Source: Streptomyces sp. NRRL F-5123 (GTDB taxonomy: Bacteria; Actinomycetota; Actinomycetes; Streptomycetales; Streptomycetaceae). Taken from it: a DNA stretch of 64,000 nucleotides. The number at the start of each line of letters is the position of its first letter. Positions within the stretch are counted from its first letter, which is position 1. The notes under the pieces were generated by a model. That model was given only the letters and a program-made list of their open reading frames with translations, searched no databases and had not been told where the DNA came from. The stretch covers positions 47,331 to 111,330 of the forward strand of contig NZ_JOHY01000018.1 of assembly GCF_000721495.1 (NCBI RefSeq). The letters are read 5' to 3'. Below, piece after piece: positions 26,901-38,400 of this stretch. The translations under genes and the position numbers were made by a program.

Positions 26901-29900
26901 TCAGGCGTCCGGGGCGTCGTCCGTCAGGGCGAGCTGGACCAGGGCCCTGGGGGCCGAGCGGCGGACGAGGATGCCGCGCCCCGGGGGCAGCAGCCGGGCC
27001 CGCTGGTCGCCGAGGACGGCGCCCTCGCGAGGGTCGCCGGAGAGCACCAGGCCGTCCGTGCCCAGTTCCTGGAGCCGGCCGAGTACGGGTTCGGAGATCT
27101 GGCGGCGCGCTGTGCCGCCGACGCGGCGGGCGACGACCATGTGGAAGCCCAACTCGCGGGCCTGCGGCAGGTAGTCCACGAGCGGCGCCAGCGGTGACTG
27201 CCGCCCGGACGACACCAGGTCGAAGTCATCGACGACGACGTACAGTTCGGGCCCCTGCCACCAACTGCGGTCGCGCAGCTGCCGCACGGTGACGTCGGGC
27301 GGCGGCAGCCGCTCGGCGAGCTTGTCCGCGACGGCCTGGGCGAACGAGGCGGCCGCGCCGGCGTCTCCCGCGTAGGCGCCCAGGTACTCCGGCGGGACGA
27401 GGCCGAGCAGTCCGCGGCGGAAGTCGAAGAGGACGAAGCGGGCCTCGTAGGAGGTGTGCCGGGCCATCATCCCGGTGATCCAGGCGCGCAGGAACTCCGT
27501 CTTGCCCGCGCCGGAGTCGCCGAAGACGACGAAGTGCGGGTCGTTGCCGGCGAGGTCGAGGTAGACGGGGTTCAGGTCGTGCTCGGCGATGCCGATGGGC
27601 ACACCGGGCGGTTCCTGTGCGGGCAGGTCGAGTTCGGCGACGGCCAGCCGCTCCGGCAGCATCCGGACGGCCGGGGCCGCGGCGCCCTCCCAGCCGTCGG
27701 CGAGCTTGGCCAGCACGTCGGCCTGGGCGTCGGCGAGAGCGTCGATGTCGGGGCGGCCGTCCATTCGGGGCAGTGCCACCTGGTACTGGATGCCGGGCGG
27801 GGCCAGGCCGCGGCCGGGCGGCACGGCGCCGAACGCCCGGGCGATCCGCCGATCGACCTCCGACTCGCCGGGGTCGTTGAGCCGCAGCTCCAGCCGCCCG
27901 TTGACGGCGTCGCGCAGCGCGGTGCGGACGTCGCCCCACCGGTTGGCGGTGAGGACGAGGTGGACGCCGACGCCGAGGCCCCGGTTGGCGAGGTCCAGCA
28001 CCGCCGTCTCGATGTCCTCCAACTCGCTGCGGGCGGCGGCCCAGTTGTCGATGACGAGGAACAGGTCGGCGGTGCGCATCCGCTGCGGCAGGCCGCCGGC
28101 GGCCCTGCGGCGCCGGAACTCGGTGGCCGAGTCGATGCCCATCCCCCGGAACTGCAGCTCGCGTTCGGCGACCACCTGGCGGACCTCGGCCAGGATGCGT
28201 CGGGCCTGCGCCAGGTCGTGCCGGCCGGCGACCGCGCTGACGTGCGGCGCCTGCTCGAACGGCAGCAGCGAGCCGCCGCCGAAGTCCAGACACGCGAACT
28301 GCGCCTCGTCCGGGGTGTGGGTGAGCATCGCCGACAGCATCAGGGTGCGCAGCAGCGTGCTCTTCCCGGACTGCGGCGCGCCGATCACCATCAGGTTGCC
28401 GGACTGCGCGAAGTCGGCGACCAGCGGCTGCTGGACCTGCTGGGACGGGATGTCCGACACCCCGACGGGGAAGAGCAGTTCGCCGCGCCGCGGCCACCAG
28501 TCCGCGGTCAGGCCGCGCCCGGGGCGTACCGTGGCCGGGCCGGTGAGGTCGTCCAGCGGCAGCGCGGGCGGCAGCGGCGGCAGCCACACCTGGTGGGCGG
28601 TCTGGCCGTTGGCCCGCAGCCGCTCCACGATGACCTGCATCTCGGTGGGCCCGCCAATCGCGGGCCGCGGCTCCGCCGGCTCCGCGTACCGCGCCGGCTC
28701 GTCGCCCGGGACGGGCGGCACGCGCAGGCCGAAGACGACCGGCGCGGCCACGCCCGGCTCGCCGCTCGCCGTCCGGGCGGCGGGCAGGTGCGGGCCGGAG
28801 ACATGGGCGACGCGGAAGCGCTCGTACACCGCGTCGGTGACCTTGAGATAGGCCGAGCCGGGGATCGACGGCAGCTGGTAGGCGTCCGGGGTGCCGATGA
28901 CGACCCGGGACTCGGCGGCGGAGAAGGTCCGCAGGCAGATGCGGTAGGAGAGGTTGGCGTCCAGGCCGCGCAGCCGGCCCTCCTCCAGGCGCTGCGTGGC
29001 CAGCAGCAGGTGCATGCCCAGCGACCGGCCGACGCGGCCGATCTGGACGAACAGCTCGATGAACTCCGGGCGGCTGGTGAGCAGTTCGCCGAACTCATCG
29101 ACGATGATCAGCAGGTAGGGCAGCGGCGGCAGCGGGCTGCCGTCGGGTGCCGTGCGGCCGGCGGCGCGGTGCAGCTGGTAGTCGCGGATGTTGTCGATGT
29201 TGCCGGCGTCCCGCAGGATCCGCTGGCGGCGCTGCTGCTCGCCCACGAGGGCGTCGCGCACCCGGTCCACGAGCGCCAGGTCGTCCATGAGGTTCGTGAT
29301 CATGCCGGCGGCGTGCGGGAGTTCGGACAGCCCGGCGAAGGTGGCGCCTCCCTTGAAGTCGACCAGCACGAAGCTCAGCAGCTCCGGCGAGTGGGTCGCC
29401 GCCAGGCCGGTGACGAGGGTGCGCAGCAGCTCGCTCTTGCCGGAGCCGGTGGCGCCGACGACGAGGCCGTGCGGGCCCATGCCGCCCCGCGCGGCCTCCT
29501 TCAGGTCGAGCACCAGCGGCTGCCCGTTGCCGTCGAAGCCGAGCGGCATGCGCAGCACCGCGTCGTCGTCGGCCGCGACCCACAGCGATTCGGGGTCAAA
29601 GTCGTCCAGGTCGCCGATGCCCAGCATGCTCGGCAGCGACGTCACCTGCGCCAGGACCTCCTCGCCCTCCACGGACAGCCGCAGCGGGGCCAGTTCGCGG
29701 GCGATCGCCTCGCACAGCACGACCTCGGGCCACTCGGCGAGCACGTCGGTGACCTCCGGCCGCGCCTGCCCGCCGCGTTCGGTCGCGCGTACGTCCAGGG
29801 CGAGCCGGCCGGTGTCGTCGACGCGCACCCGCACGTCGGCCCGACTGGGCTCGTCCTGCTCCCTGTTGACGACGCACAGCACCGTGATGCCGCTCTCCGG

Positions 29901-30932
29901 CCCGGCGGCCGCGAGGAGTTCCGCGGCGGTCTGCGAGCGGGCCCAGCCGGCGCGGGGGTCGTAGCCGTCCAGGACGACGACGAGCCGGCGCCGGGTGTCC
30001 TGCGCGTCGCGGTCCATGTAGCCGCGCCGCATCGGGGGCTGCTCGGCGAACCGGTCCAGCGCGTCCCGCAGATGGTCGGCGACCGAGTCGAACTCCTCGG
30101 CGACCAGCGGGACGACGCCGGCCTCGCCGGTGGCCTCCGGCTCGTGCGTGTGCGGCAGCCACTTGGTCCACCCCCACGTGTCCGCGTCGCCGACGACCAC
30201 CAGGCCCACGTCGTCGGGCGCGTGCAGCACCGCGATCTGGCAGACCACGGCCCGCGCGACACCGCCGGCCACCTCGGTCGGGCCGAGCACGCTGACCACC
30301 CCGCCCCGGGACATGTCCATGGTGGCGGGCTGGCTGCCGACGGTGGACATCGTCGCGATCACCCGGTCCGCGGCGGACTTGGCCCGCGGGTCGTACTCCA
30401 CCGTGGGGTCGTTGCGGGTGGCCATGCGGATCGGGGTGGCCAGCGGGGCGGTGCCGACGCCGACGCACACGCTGAGGAAGTCGGCGTCGGTGGCCCGGCG
30501 TTCCCAGACCCGGCGGCGGCGGGTCGCGATGGCCCAGAGCCGGTACGGCGACGGGTACGCCCACGCGGCCACCACCCGCTGGCTCTCGGCGACCTGGCGG
30601 GCGGCGCGTCGCACCTCCACCAGGTGGGCGAGGTAGCGGTCGCGGGCCCGCAGCTTGTCGCGGCGGGCGCTGCGGCGCAGTTGGAGGCGGATGGCGACCG
30701 TGGTGCCGATGGAGACGACCACGAAGCAGATGCCGAGCAGAATCAGCAGCTTGCGGCCGCCGGCCATCAGGTAGCCGGCCATGCTGAAGCTGGTCATCAG
30801 CGGCATGAGCAGCATCAGCCAGTTGTTGGCGTCACGGCCGACGGGCTGCGGCGGCGCCGCGAGGACCACGGGCTCCGTGGGCAGTTGCGGCGGCAGGACC
30901 CGGGCGGGCCGGTGGAAGATGATCCGGGACAT
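26901..30932 (-). CDS. eccC: type VII secretion motor ATPase EccC (fused EccCa-EccCb)
   Basis: This 1,343-residue FtsK/SpoIIIE-family ATPase is the engine of the ESX/T7SS secretion complex in the cytoplasmic membrane. Residues about 36-85 form two membrane helices (WLMLLMPLMTSFSMAGYLMA and LLILLGICFVVVSIGTTVAI). Three tandem ATPase domains follow. The Walker A motifs are GATGSGKSE (about 494), GAPQSGKST (about 855) and GDSGAGKTE (about 1138). The first domain also has LLIIVDEFGELL and a sensor region LLATQRLEEG. The size matches unsplit EccC proteins. It recognises WXG100-type substrates through the C-terminal domains. It is the last gene of the leftward T7SS operon, 147 bases after the YbaB-like gene. 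A near-perfect dyad in that gap may give it extra control. Confidence 0.95.
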   Translation of the reverse strand: MSRIIFHRPARVLPPQLPTEPVVLAAPPQPVGRDANNWLMLLMPLMTSFSMAGYLMAGGRKLLILLGICFVVVSIGTTVAIRLQLRRSARRDKLRARDRYLAHLVEVRRAARQVAESQRVVAAWAYPSPYRLWAIATRRRRVWERRATDADFLSVCVGVGTAPLATPIRMATRNDPTVEYDPRAKSAADRVIATMSTVGSQPATMDMSRGGVVSVLGPTEVAGGVARAVVCQIAVLHAPDDVGLVVVGDADTWGWTKWLPHTHEPEATGEAGVVPLVAEEFDSVADHLRDALDRFAEQPPMRRGYMDRDAQDTRRRLVVVLDGYDPRAGWARSQTAAELLAAAGPESGITVLCVVNREQDEPSRADVRVRVDDTGRLALDVRATERGGQARPEVTDVLAEWPEVVLCEAIARELAPLRLSVEGEEVLAQVTSLPSMLGIGDLDDFDPESLWVAADDDAVLRMPLGFDGNGQPLVLDLKEAARGGMGPHGLVVGATGSGKSELLRTLVTGLAATHSPELLSFVLVDFKGGATFAGLSELPHAAGMITNLMDDLALVDRVRDALVGEQQRRQRILRDAGNIDNIRDYQLHRAAGRTAPDGSPLPPLPYLLIIVDEFGELLTSRPEFIELFVQIGRVGRSLGMHLLLATQRLEEGRLRGLDANLSYRICLRTFSAAESRVVIGTPDAYQLPSIPGSAYLKVTDAVYERFRVAHVSGPHLPAARTASGEPGVAAPVVFGLRVPPVPGDEPARYAEPAEPRPAIGGPTEMQVIVERLRANGQTAHQVWLPPLPPALPLDDLTGPATVRPGRGLTADWWPRRGELLFPVGVSDIPSQQVQQPLVADFAQSGNLMVIGAPQSGKSTLLRTLMLSAMLTHTPDEAQFACLDFGGGSLLPFEQAPHVSAVAGRHDLAQARRILAEVRQVVAERELQFRGMGIDSATEFRRRRAAGGLPQRMRTADLFLVIDNWAAARSELEDIETAVLDLANRGLGVGVHLVLTANRWGDVRTALRDAVNGRLELRLNDPGESEVDRRIARAFGAVPPGRGLAPPGIQYQVALPRMDGRPDIDALADAQADVLAKLADGWEGAAAPAVRMLPERLAVAELDLPAQEPPGVPIGIAEHDLNPVYLDLAGNDPHFVVFGDSGAGKTEFLRAWITGMMARHTSYEARFVLFDFRRGLLGLVPPEYLGAYAGDAGAAASFAQAVADKLAERLPPPDVTVRQLRDRSWWQGPELYVVVDDFDLVSSGRQSPLAPLVDYLPQARELGFHMVVARRVGGTARRQISEPVLGRLQELGTDGLVLSGDPREGAVLGDQRARLLPPGRGILVRRSAPRALVQLALTDDAPDA

Positions 30933-31054
30933 CAGCGATTCTCGTCCGTCGCGGCGGCCGTGGGAGCGCGGTTGCGCGGCTCCCGCCGACCATGGAGCTT
31001 TCTTACGGTAGAAGCCGGAAACGCTCGCCGGGTAGCCCCCGTTCCTGCGCCCGG

Positions 31055-31076
31055 GGTGTTCCCGATCGGGGACACC
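31055..31076. promoter_or_regulatory. 22-base near-perfect dyad upstream of eccC
   Basis: GGTGT-t-CCCGATCGGG-g-ACACC is symmetrical except for one base pair. It has no loop, which fits an operator better than a terminator. It lies about 125 bases upstream of the eccC start, just past the YbaB-like stop codon. Confidence 0.45.
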
Positions 31077-31079
31077 GGT

Positions 31080-31574
31080 TCAGCGCTGGTTGTCGCGGCC
31101 CTTCCCGCTCCTTCCGCCGCCCGGCCCCGCGTTCCCGTCCGGCGCCCCCTGCATGCCCGGTGGGAAGGGCAGTTGCGGCAGGCTGCTGCCGGGCCGGCGG
31201 GAGGGGAACATCGGCTCGACGCGGCCGCGGGGCGCCGGGGCGGCGTGCAGCTGGTCGACGATGTCGGCGAGGCCGCCGGTCAGCGCGTCCAGCCGCTCGG
31301 CGCGCTGCGCCGCCATGGCCTCGTTGGCGGCGTCCACCGCCGCCATGACCATCTCGGACAGGGTGCGCGGGTCCTGCGGGTCGATCACCGAGGGGTCGAT
31401 GTCCAGCGCGACGAGGCGCCCCTGCCCGGACACCGTCGCCCGCACCAGGCCGCCGCCGCCGTGGCCGGTGGCCTCCAGCGCGCCCAGCGCGGACTGCGCG
31501 TCCGTGACGCCGTCCCGTATCCGGTCGGCGGTGCGGGCCAGGGCGGCGAAGTGGTCGGCAAGGTTCTCGGACAA
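31080..31574 (-). CDS. YbaB/EbfC-family DNA-binding-like protein of the T7SS locus
   Basis: The protein has 164 residues. TTG 31574 is chosen because GAGGAGAG precedes it by a few bases; no ATG or GTG is suitably placed. Residues about 1-100 fit the YbaB fold (an alpha helix, beta strands with GQGRLVALDIDPSVI, then a long helix DPRTLSEMVMAAVDAANEAMAA). The rest is a Gly/Pro-rich tail ending in basic residues. YbaB/EbfC proteins bind DNA as dimers. Members are repeatedly found in actinobacterial ESX loci, where the role is unclear. It lies between the SseB-like gene and eccC. Confidence 0.8.
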   Translation of the reverse strand: MSENLADHFAALARTADRIRDGVTDAQSALGALEATGHGGGGLVRATVSGQGRLVALDIDPSVIDPQDPRTLSEMVMAAVDAANEAMAAQRAERLDALTGGLADIVDQLHAAPAPRGRVEPMFPSRRPGSSLPQLPFPPGMQGAPDGNAGPGGGRSGKGRDNQR

Positions 31575-31648
31575 GGGTCTCTCCTCGGTCGGGTGGCGCT
31601 GTGTGCCGCTACGGGGTCCCGCGCCGGGTCCACGGCACGGCGGCGGGT

Positions 31649-32425
31649 TCACGGTACGGCGGCGGTCTCCGCGTCCTCCGCGGCCGCCTCGGCCAGCGCC
31701 GCGCGCAGTTCGGCGGTCTCGACGGTCATGCTCACCGTGCCGGTGGGGTTCAGGTACACCACGTGGCCCTCGGGCAACCGGTCCAGGAGCTCGCCGAGTT
31801 CCAGCGTCTCGAAGGACAGGCGGCCGGCCTGCTCCAGGTGGCGGGGCGCGGTGAAGACGGGGACGACGGGCGTCAGGTGGTCGGGCGCCACCGCGGTCGC
31901 CAGGCCGCCGCCGGGCGCGCGGAAGACGGCCACCTGGGTGCGGGCGAGCGCCCAGGGCACGTCCTCGGACGGGCCCCAGCCGGTCACCGCCCGCTGGACC
32001 GCGGCGTCCACCGGGTCCGCGGGCTCCGGCCAGCCCAGCGCGGCGGGCGAGGGCAGGTACTCCGGGTTGGCCCGCCACTCGGCGACCTCGCCCGCCTCGT
32101 CCGACCGCCACGAGCCGAGCCGCGCCCAGTCCGGCGGGTCCTCCTCCCCCTCCTCCGACCAGGCCGGGTCCACCATGGGGAGCCATGTGCCGGGGGCCAG
32201 CCGGGCGGCCTCCCGGACGTGGTCCGGCACGGCGGGCAGCTCCGGGTCCCCGGCGGCGTCGCCGTCCCCGTACGCGGGCGGCCCGGACCGCCCGGCCGGG
32301 CCCGGACGCCGCCCGCCGCCGGCCGGACCACCCCCCGGCCCGTTCGCCTGAGGCGGTGCGCCCTCGGTCGTACTCATCTCCACCGGCCCTTCTCCTGCCG
32401 CCGCCCGGGGGCGCGCGTCGGTCAT
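31649..32425 (-). CDS. SseB-like T7SS-associated protein
   Basis: The protein has 258 residues. ATG 32425 overlaps the stop of the giant gene by four bases (ATGA), so the two are coupled. About 75 Pro/Gly-rich residues lead into PVPDHVREAARLAPGTWLPMVDPAW, where an acidic segment follows. The C-terminal domain has strings typical of SseB N-terminal-like domains (VAVFRAPGGG, VVPVFTAPRHLEQAG, LGELLDRLPEGHVVYLNPTG). Similar proteins occur in Streptomyces T7SS clusters. A chaperone or effector-handling role is inferred from the coupling to the giant effector gene. It has no signal peptide or membrane helix. Confidence 0.75.
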   Translation of the reverse strand: MTDARPRAAAGEGPVEMSTTEGAPPQANGPGGGPAGGGRRPGPAGRSGPPAYGDGDAAGDPELPAVPDHVREAARLAPGTWLPMVDPAWSEEGEEDPPDWARLGSWRSDEAGEVAEWRANPEYLPSPAALGWPEPADPVDAAVQRAVTGWGPSEDVPWALARTQVAVFRAPGGGLATAVAPDHLTPVVPVFTAPRHLEQAGRLSFETLELGELLDRLPEGHVVYLNPTGTVSMTVETAELRAALAEAAAEDAETAAVP

Positions 32426-35400
32426 GCGATGCCCCCTTCTGACGGGCACATCTCGATCGGCGCCATCCGGCCCACGGTGACGTGGACCCGGTGGCGCAGC
32501 GTGTCGGCCACCGTGCGGGAGAGCACCATCGCCAGCGCGAACCGGCTGGGGTCCTCCATGGTGAGCTCCAGCCCGACCTGGGACGGTTCCAGCCCCTCCG
32601 CCGCCCAGCGTGCCGCGATCGCCGCGGCCACGCGCGCCCCGAGCCCGGCGGCGTACGCCTCCCCCGCGGCAGGGTCGGCCTGCGCGAGCGCCGTCTGCAC
32701 CGACTCCAGCTCGGCGGCGGACAGTTCGCCCTGCTCCCCGTCGAGCGCGAAGCGGAACGGGGTGCGGAGCGGTGTGATCGACAGCCTCCGTGTCGGCGGA
32801 GGCTGTACGGCCCGCACGACGGGCGCGGGCTCGACGACGGCGGTGCGCCGTGCCGGTCGCGCGGCCCGCGGGGCGGCCTCGGCCACACCGGCACCCCGGT
32901 CGACCGGTTCGGACGCCGGTGCGGCGCTTTCGGCCACCTCATTCTGCGCGAGCACCGGTTCGGGGCGCGCTTCCTCAACGGCCGTGGCCTGCTCGGCCGT
33001 TTGCACGGGCGCCGCCGCCCCGACCCGCACGGGCGCCGCCCGGTCCGCCCGGGTCGGCGTCCGCTCGGCCGGTGCGCGGCCCGCCGGAACGGCGTCGAGG
33101 TTCAGGCCCGCGAGGCCCGGGCGGGACGCGGGGGCGGGCGGGGTGAGCCCTGTCCGGCGCTGTCCGGGCACGGTTCGGGGCCCACCCGGCTCCAGCGTGC
33201 CGGGCCGGGCGGCCTCGGACCGGGGCCGCTGCTCCTGCGCGGGCAGCTCCTCGTACGCGGGCAACTGCTCCGGCGGCTCCTCGTGCGCGGCGGGTGTGAC
33301 CGCCGTCCGAGCGGCGCTGGGGCCGACGGCCGTGGGGCGCGACCGGGAGGGCCGTTCCGTGCGGTGGCGGGGACGGCCGCGCTCTGGCTCCTGCTCCTGC
33401 CGGCGGTGCCCGGACGCGCCGAACGCCTCGGCCTGGTCCGGCGCGTGGAGGGTGACTCCGCCCGGCACACCGGCGATCGGGGGCAGGACCGGAACGTTCG
33501 AGTGCGCCGCGCCGGCGGGCTGTTCGGCGAAGACCCGCACGGCGCCGCCCGCGCGGGCGTGCAGGAGCAGCGCGTCCAGCGGAGCCTGGTCCGCGGGGAT
33601 CACCTGGTAATGCGTGTCCACGTAGGCCTGGATCGTGGGCTCCAGGACCCGCCAGGACAGCGGCCCCGCCGTCGGGTCAACGGCCAGCCGCTGCCGCTCC
33701 AGAGCGCCGAACCCCTCGAGCAGTTCGCCGAACCACGCGTCATTGGCGGGTTCGCGGTCGGCGGCGTACCCGTGATTGGCGCGTATCGCCCGTACCCAGC
33801 GCAGCGCCCACTCGTCACGGTTGGGCACGTTCGCGGGCAGCCCGGCGCGGTCGGCCATCGCGATCAGCCGTTCCGGCCCGGGCTCGGGCGCGAAGACCAG
33901 CCAGCGGTGGCGCGGCTCCTCGTAGTGGTCGAACTTCATGAACTGGGGAGTCCCGCGCGAGGTCATCCGGAAGCCGATCGTGGCCGTGGTGGCGGCAACG
34001 ATGCGATCGGTGACGGTGGAGATGTCCTGCGTGATGGGAACGTCTTCCAAGCGGTCGAGCCCCGGCGGCAGTTGGGCCAGTTCGCACCAGGCCACGAGGA
34101 CCTTCCAGTGCGGGGGCTTCCGTGCGAGGCTCCGGCTGCGCTGGGCCAGCCGCACGATGTCCTTGCCACGGACATGGTGGAAGAGCCCGGTACTCCGCCG
34201 TGGCACCACCCCCCTTCCGGCGTTGCCGTGGCCCAGGAACACATACGCCTCGGCCAGGGAGAACTCCAGGTCCTGCGGGTCGCTCGCCATTCGGTGCAGA
34301 GCGGGGAGGTTCTCGTCGACGTCGACGTACTGCGTGAACTCCGACAGCCACCGCAGGGCCTCGGCCCGGGAGGCCATGTCCCGCGCGTTGAGATAGGCCC
34401 GCCCGGTCAGCTCCACGCCGTTGGCGTTCGGCAGCGTGTAGGAGATGACATCGCTCTCCGGGAAGGGGTCGCTCCCGTCCGCGGGCCGCAGCATCAACTC
34501 GTCACCGCGCCGGGCCAGACCCGGGTCGGCGGGTATCCACTGTCCCGGCGGGCCGTCGTCGGGCGCGGGTGCGCGGAGGACGAGGCCGCGGAAACCCGAA
34601 CCGTCCGGGAGCTGCCCGAGTTCCACGTGCCCGTAGGTGGACCAGACGCGCACGCCCAGCCTGTCGGCGACGATCCGGGCGGTCTCGCCGCGGCCTGCGC
34701 CCAGGCCGGAGGCCATGAGGACCACGTCGGCACCGGCTTTCCGGTCCGGGTCGTGGAGGAGCAGCTCCGCCAGGACCTCCGGGTCCACCTCGTGACCTGC
34801 CACCACGGGCCGGAGCCCGTCGGCCGAGGCGCCGGTGTCCACGATGTAGGCGTCAGCGCCCCAGAGGGCGGGCTGGAACGCGCCGAGAGTACCGTCCGGC
34901 GCCGCGGTGGCCACCACACCGGGGGCGATCAACCGGTTGGTGATCGTGCGGAGGTTCCGTCCGGCGACGGCGTTTGACGCGTCGAACATCTTGTTGGAGT
35001 TGCGGATGACCCGGTCCACGTCTTGCAGCCAGTAGGCACGGAGCTGGTGGATACCGGAGGCCCGCCCCGCGCGGGCGGCGGCCCCGGCACGCGACAGGAC
35101 TTGGAGGTGCTGGTTCCCGTCCAGCGCCACGGCCTGGCCGAGGCCCGCCACGAGGCGGGTGACCGTGTCCAGACCGCCGTGCCCGAGCCCGCCCACGGGC
35201 ACTCCCGCGGCGCGCTCGAGGACCCGCAGGGCCGTGGCGATCGCCCGGTAGTGGGGATGGCCCGCCACGCCCGGCCCGAAGACGCGGACCAGCTCCTGCT
35301 CGGCCTGCGTGGGCAGAGCGGCGGCCGCGTCGGCGCCGCCTCGGGTCCGGTGGGGCAGCCCGAGGCGCCGGCTGACCCGCGCCGCGAACTCCCGCGTCGC

Positions 35401-38400
35401 GCTGTCCACCCTGCCCCGCGCGAGCAGACGGTCGGCCGCCGCACGTACCCCGCCGTCCTGGACATCCTGCCCGGGACCAAACGCCGCACTCCGCGCGAGC
35501 AGACGATCGGCGACCTCGCGCACCGCTTCCCGGAACTCCCGTCCCGCATAACGGAAGTCCGCCAGCCGCGGGTGCAGTTCGAGCGGCAGCAACAGCCCCA
35601 CCGCCGTGCCCCAGGCGTCCGACACCGCCTCCGGTGAAGCACCGCCCGGCATGGCGGCCGCATCACTCCGGAAGTCCGCCGATGCCTGGCGCCACAGCCG
35701 CCAGGCGGCCCGCGCGGCAGCCGCCCGGACCTCAGGCGCCGGCTCGTCCGACGCCTCCAGCGCCGCCCGCGCCCCCTCCAGCGACAACCCGTCCGCCAGG
35801 TCCTCGGCCGTCAGCTCCGCCGCGATGGCGGCACGCTCGGCAGGACTGCCGACCACGCCCGACACCGCCCCGACCGGCGCCGGACGATCCGCGCGCCGCG
35901 CCTCCAGCCGCCGCAGCCGCGTGTCCGCCGTGACGTACGGGCCCGCCGCCGCATCCCTGCGCGCGGCTGCCGCCGCCAGCGAATCCGCGTCGGCCCTGGC
36001 ACCGGCGTGTTCCCCCAGATCCGTCTCCGCCCGCACGGCCCGCAGGTACTCCCAGCGGGCGTCCGCGGCGGCCTCCGAGGCTTGGACGAAGTCCCCGTCC
36101 AGCGCGCCCGCGTCCTCGACAGGAACGGCCGGGGTCTCGACAGGAGCGGTCGCGCCCTCGACAGGAGTGGCCGGGGCCTTGCCCTTGTCGGGCCTTATCT
36201 GTTCGGCCTCGGCCCGCTCCCCATGTGCCGGCGGCACGGCCTGCTCCCGGGGCGACGGTTCCGTACGGGGCTGGAGCCGCTCGCGCCTCGGTTGGGCCTG
36301 CGGCTGGGGGTGCCGGGCGAGCAGTTGGCCGACCAGGCGGTCGGCGTCGTCGCGCGGCAGCATGCCGACGAGGCCGTCCGGTACGTCGACGGTGAGCTGG
36401 CGTCCGGGCCGGTGGAGCGGCGTCATGACGAGCTTCACGTAGAAGCGGTAGTACCGGTAGTCCCGGGTGCTCTCGCGGTTGCTCTCGTCGGTCTGGGCCT
36501 GGCCCGCGGCGTCCTTGGCGCCGCGGAAGGAGCCGCGCTCGTACGGCGTCACGCGGCCCAGGAACGTATCCAGGCCGGTCCCGCCGCCGCCCTCCGGGCC
36601 GGCGCCGGCGTACCAGCCCCGGTCGTGCTCGGACTCCGCCTTCCGCTCCGCGTCCTGCTGCCCGTAGTGCCGCGCCTTGTGGCGGACCTCCTCCGTGGAC
36701 GGGGCGAACTCGGCGGCCCTGGAGAGCTCGAAGCCCACCATGACCTTGCGGGGGCCGACCTTCACCACATGGCGGTGGCCGAGGAGTTCGAGGATGCTCG
36801 GCCGGAGCTTCGTGTGGCTGGTGTCGTGCAGGTAGTCCCGCCCGGCCTTGGTGGTGATGTCGATGCCCGGCACCTCCCACGGCGCGGCCAGGCCGAGGCG
36901 GGCTTCGCGGACGGCGTCGAGAGCGGCGACCTTGACCCACCGCTGCACCGCGGCGGCCGCCGCCACGCCCCAGGGGTGGAAGGCCTCGCGCAGCTCCTCG
37001 CTGAGGGCGGCGGGCGCCGGTACCGCGGCGCGCCACCGCGGCGACTGCCCGTACGCGCGTACGAAGGCCGGGCCGGGCTTGGCGGTCGTCCCCTCCACCA
37101 TGGGCACGGTGAGGTAGCTCGGGACGAGCACCCGCATACGGCCGGGGACCAGCCGGTCGGCGCCGTCGTCGTACCGCACCCAGGGCCGCAGGGTCGCCAG
37201 GAACATGTCGTAGTCGTCGCGCCGGTCGAAGATCCTGGCGACCGCGCCGGCACCGACGTCGAGGAGCCGCCCCGGCGCGGTGACGAGAGAGGCGGACGCG
37301 GGCAGTGCCGGGGCGGTGCCCAGCTCGATCTGGAGGGCGACGTCGTGCTGGAACTCCTCGCTGCCGCCCTTGGTGTTGGCGCGGTAGATGAAGACGTCCT
37401 TCCGCGCGCCGTCCACCCCCCGGCCGCGGACGTCGGACCAGCCGGCGGCGACGTCGAAGCCGCCGTTGCCGTGGCTGCTGCCGTCGGTGACGTGGACGCC
37501 GCCGTGGCCGGACGCGATGACGCCGAAGTCGAGCACCCGGCGGGACTTCGCCCCCTCCTTGCGGTCGCCGGCCGACTCGCCCCGCAGGGTCAGGTCGACC
37601 TCGGGGCGGGCCCGGTGGGCGTCGGCCGCGTCGACCCTGGCGAACCTGACGTTGACGATCTGGTCCCAGCCGGCGCCGCCGATGCCCTCGACCCTGATCG
37701 CGAACCAGAGGCCGAGGTCGAGCAGGGCGGGCCCGCTCAGCATCAGCGCGCTGGACCGGAAGATCGCGCGCAGCGCGCGTGACAGGGGGTCGAGCGCGTC
37801 CACCACCGTGCCGTCGGCGGTGGCGCGCCGCGGCAGCTGGCCCTGGTCGAGCAGCCGCTGCCGGATGGCGCCGAGTACGTCCGCGTCGAGCCGTTCGATG
37901 AACATGGCGCTGGTGGGGATCTGCCCGCCGGCGTAGACCCGCAGCGGCGCCGGGCTCGCCTGCTCCTGCTCCTGCCCCTGCCCCTGCCCCTGCCCCTGCT
38001 CCGCCCGCTCCGCCGGCTCCTCCTGGGCCGGAAGCACGTCCTCCGCCAGCCGCTCGGAGACGAGGAGGCTCATGCCGTCCTCCACGCGCACGTACGAGGT
38101 GTCGGTCTCCACCTTCTTGCCCTTGTGGCGGACCATGACGACGGTGAAGACCGGATGGGCCCCGAGCCGCGCCTTCTCGCCGTTGTAGGTGGCACGGCTG
38201 TTCTCGACGAAGCCGTCTGACGACCCGTGGGAGGACTCCCACTCGGTCTCGTACTGGCCGTGGAAGAGGAACGCGAACCGGCCGCCCGGTGCGCGGGTGG
38301 GCTCGCCGGTGTCGGCGTGGCTGTCCGTGGCCTCCACGTCGCCGCCCTGGTCGGAGCCGAACCGGGCCTGCGGGCCGACGTCGGCGCGCAGGCCGAACCC

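Noticed and set aside
30960..30976. TGGGAGCG near 30,968 as a second CebR site
   Set aside because: Only half of the palindrome is present; the second half reads CGGTTG.
27456..32351. Long open frame on the + strand opposite eccC and the accessory genes
   Set aside because: It is antisense to well-supported genes and its Gln/Arg/Gly/Val-rich composition has no motifs; it results from high third-position GC.
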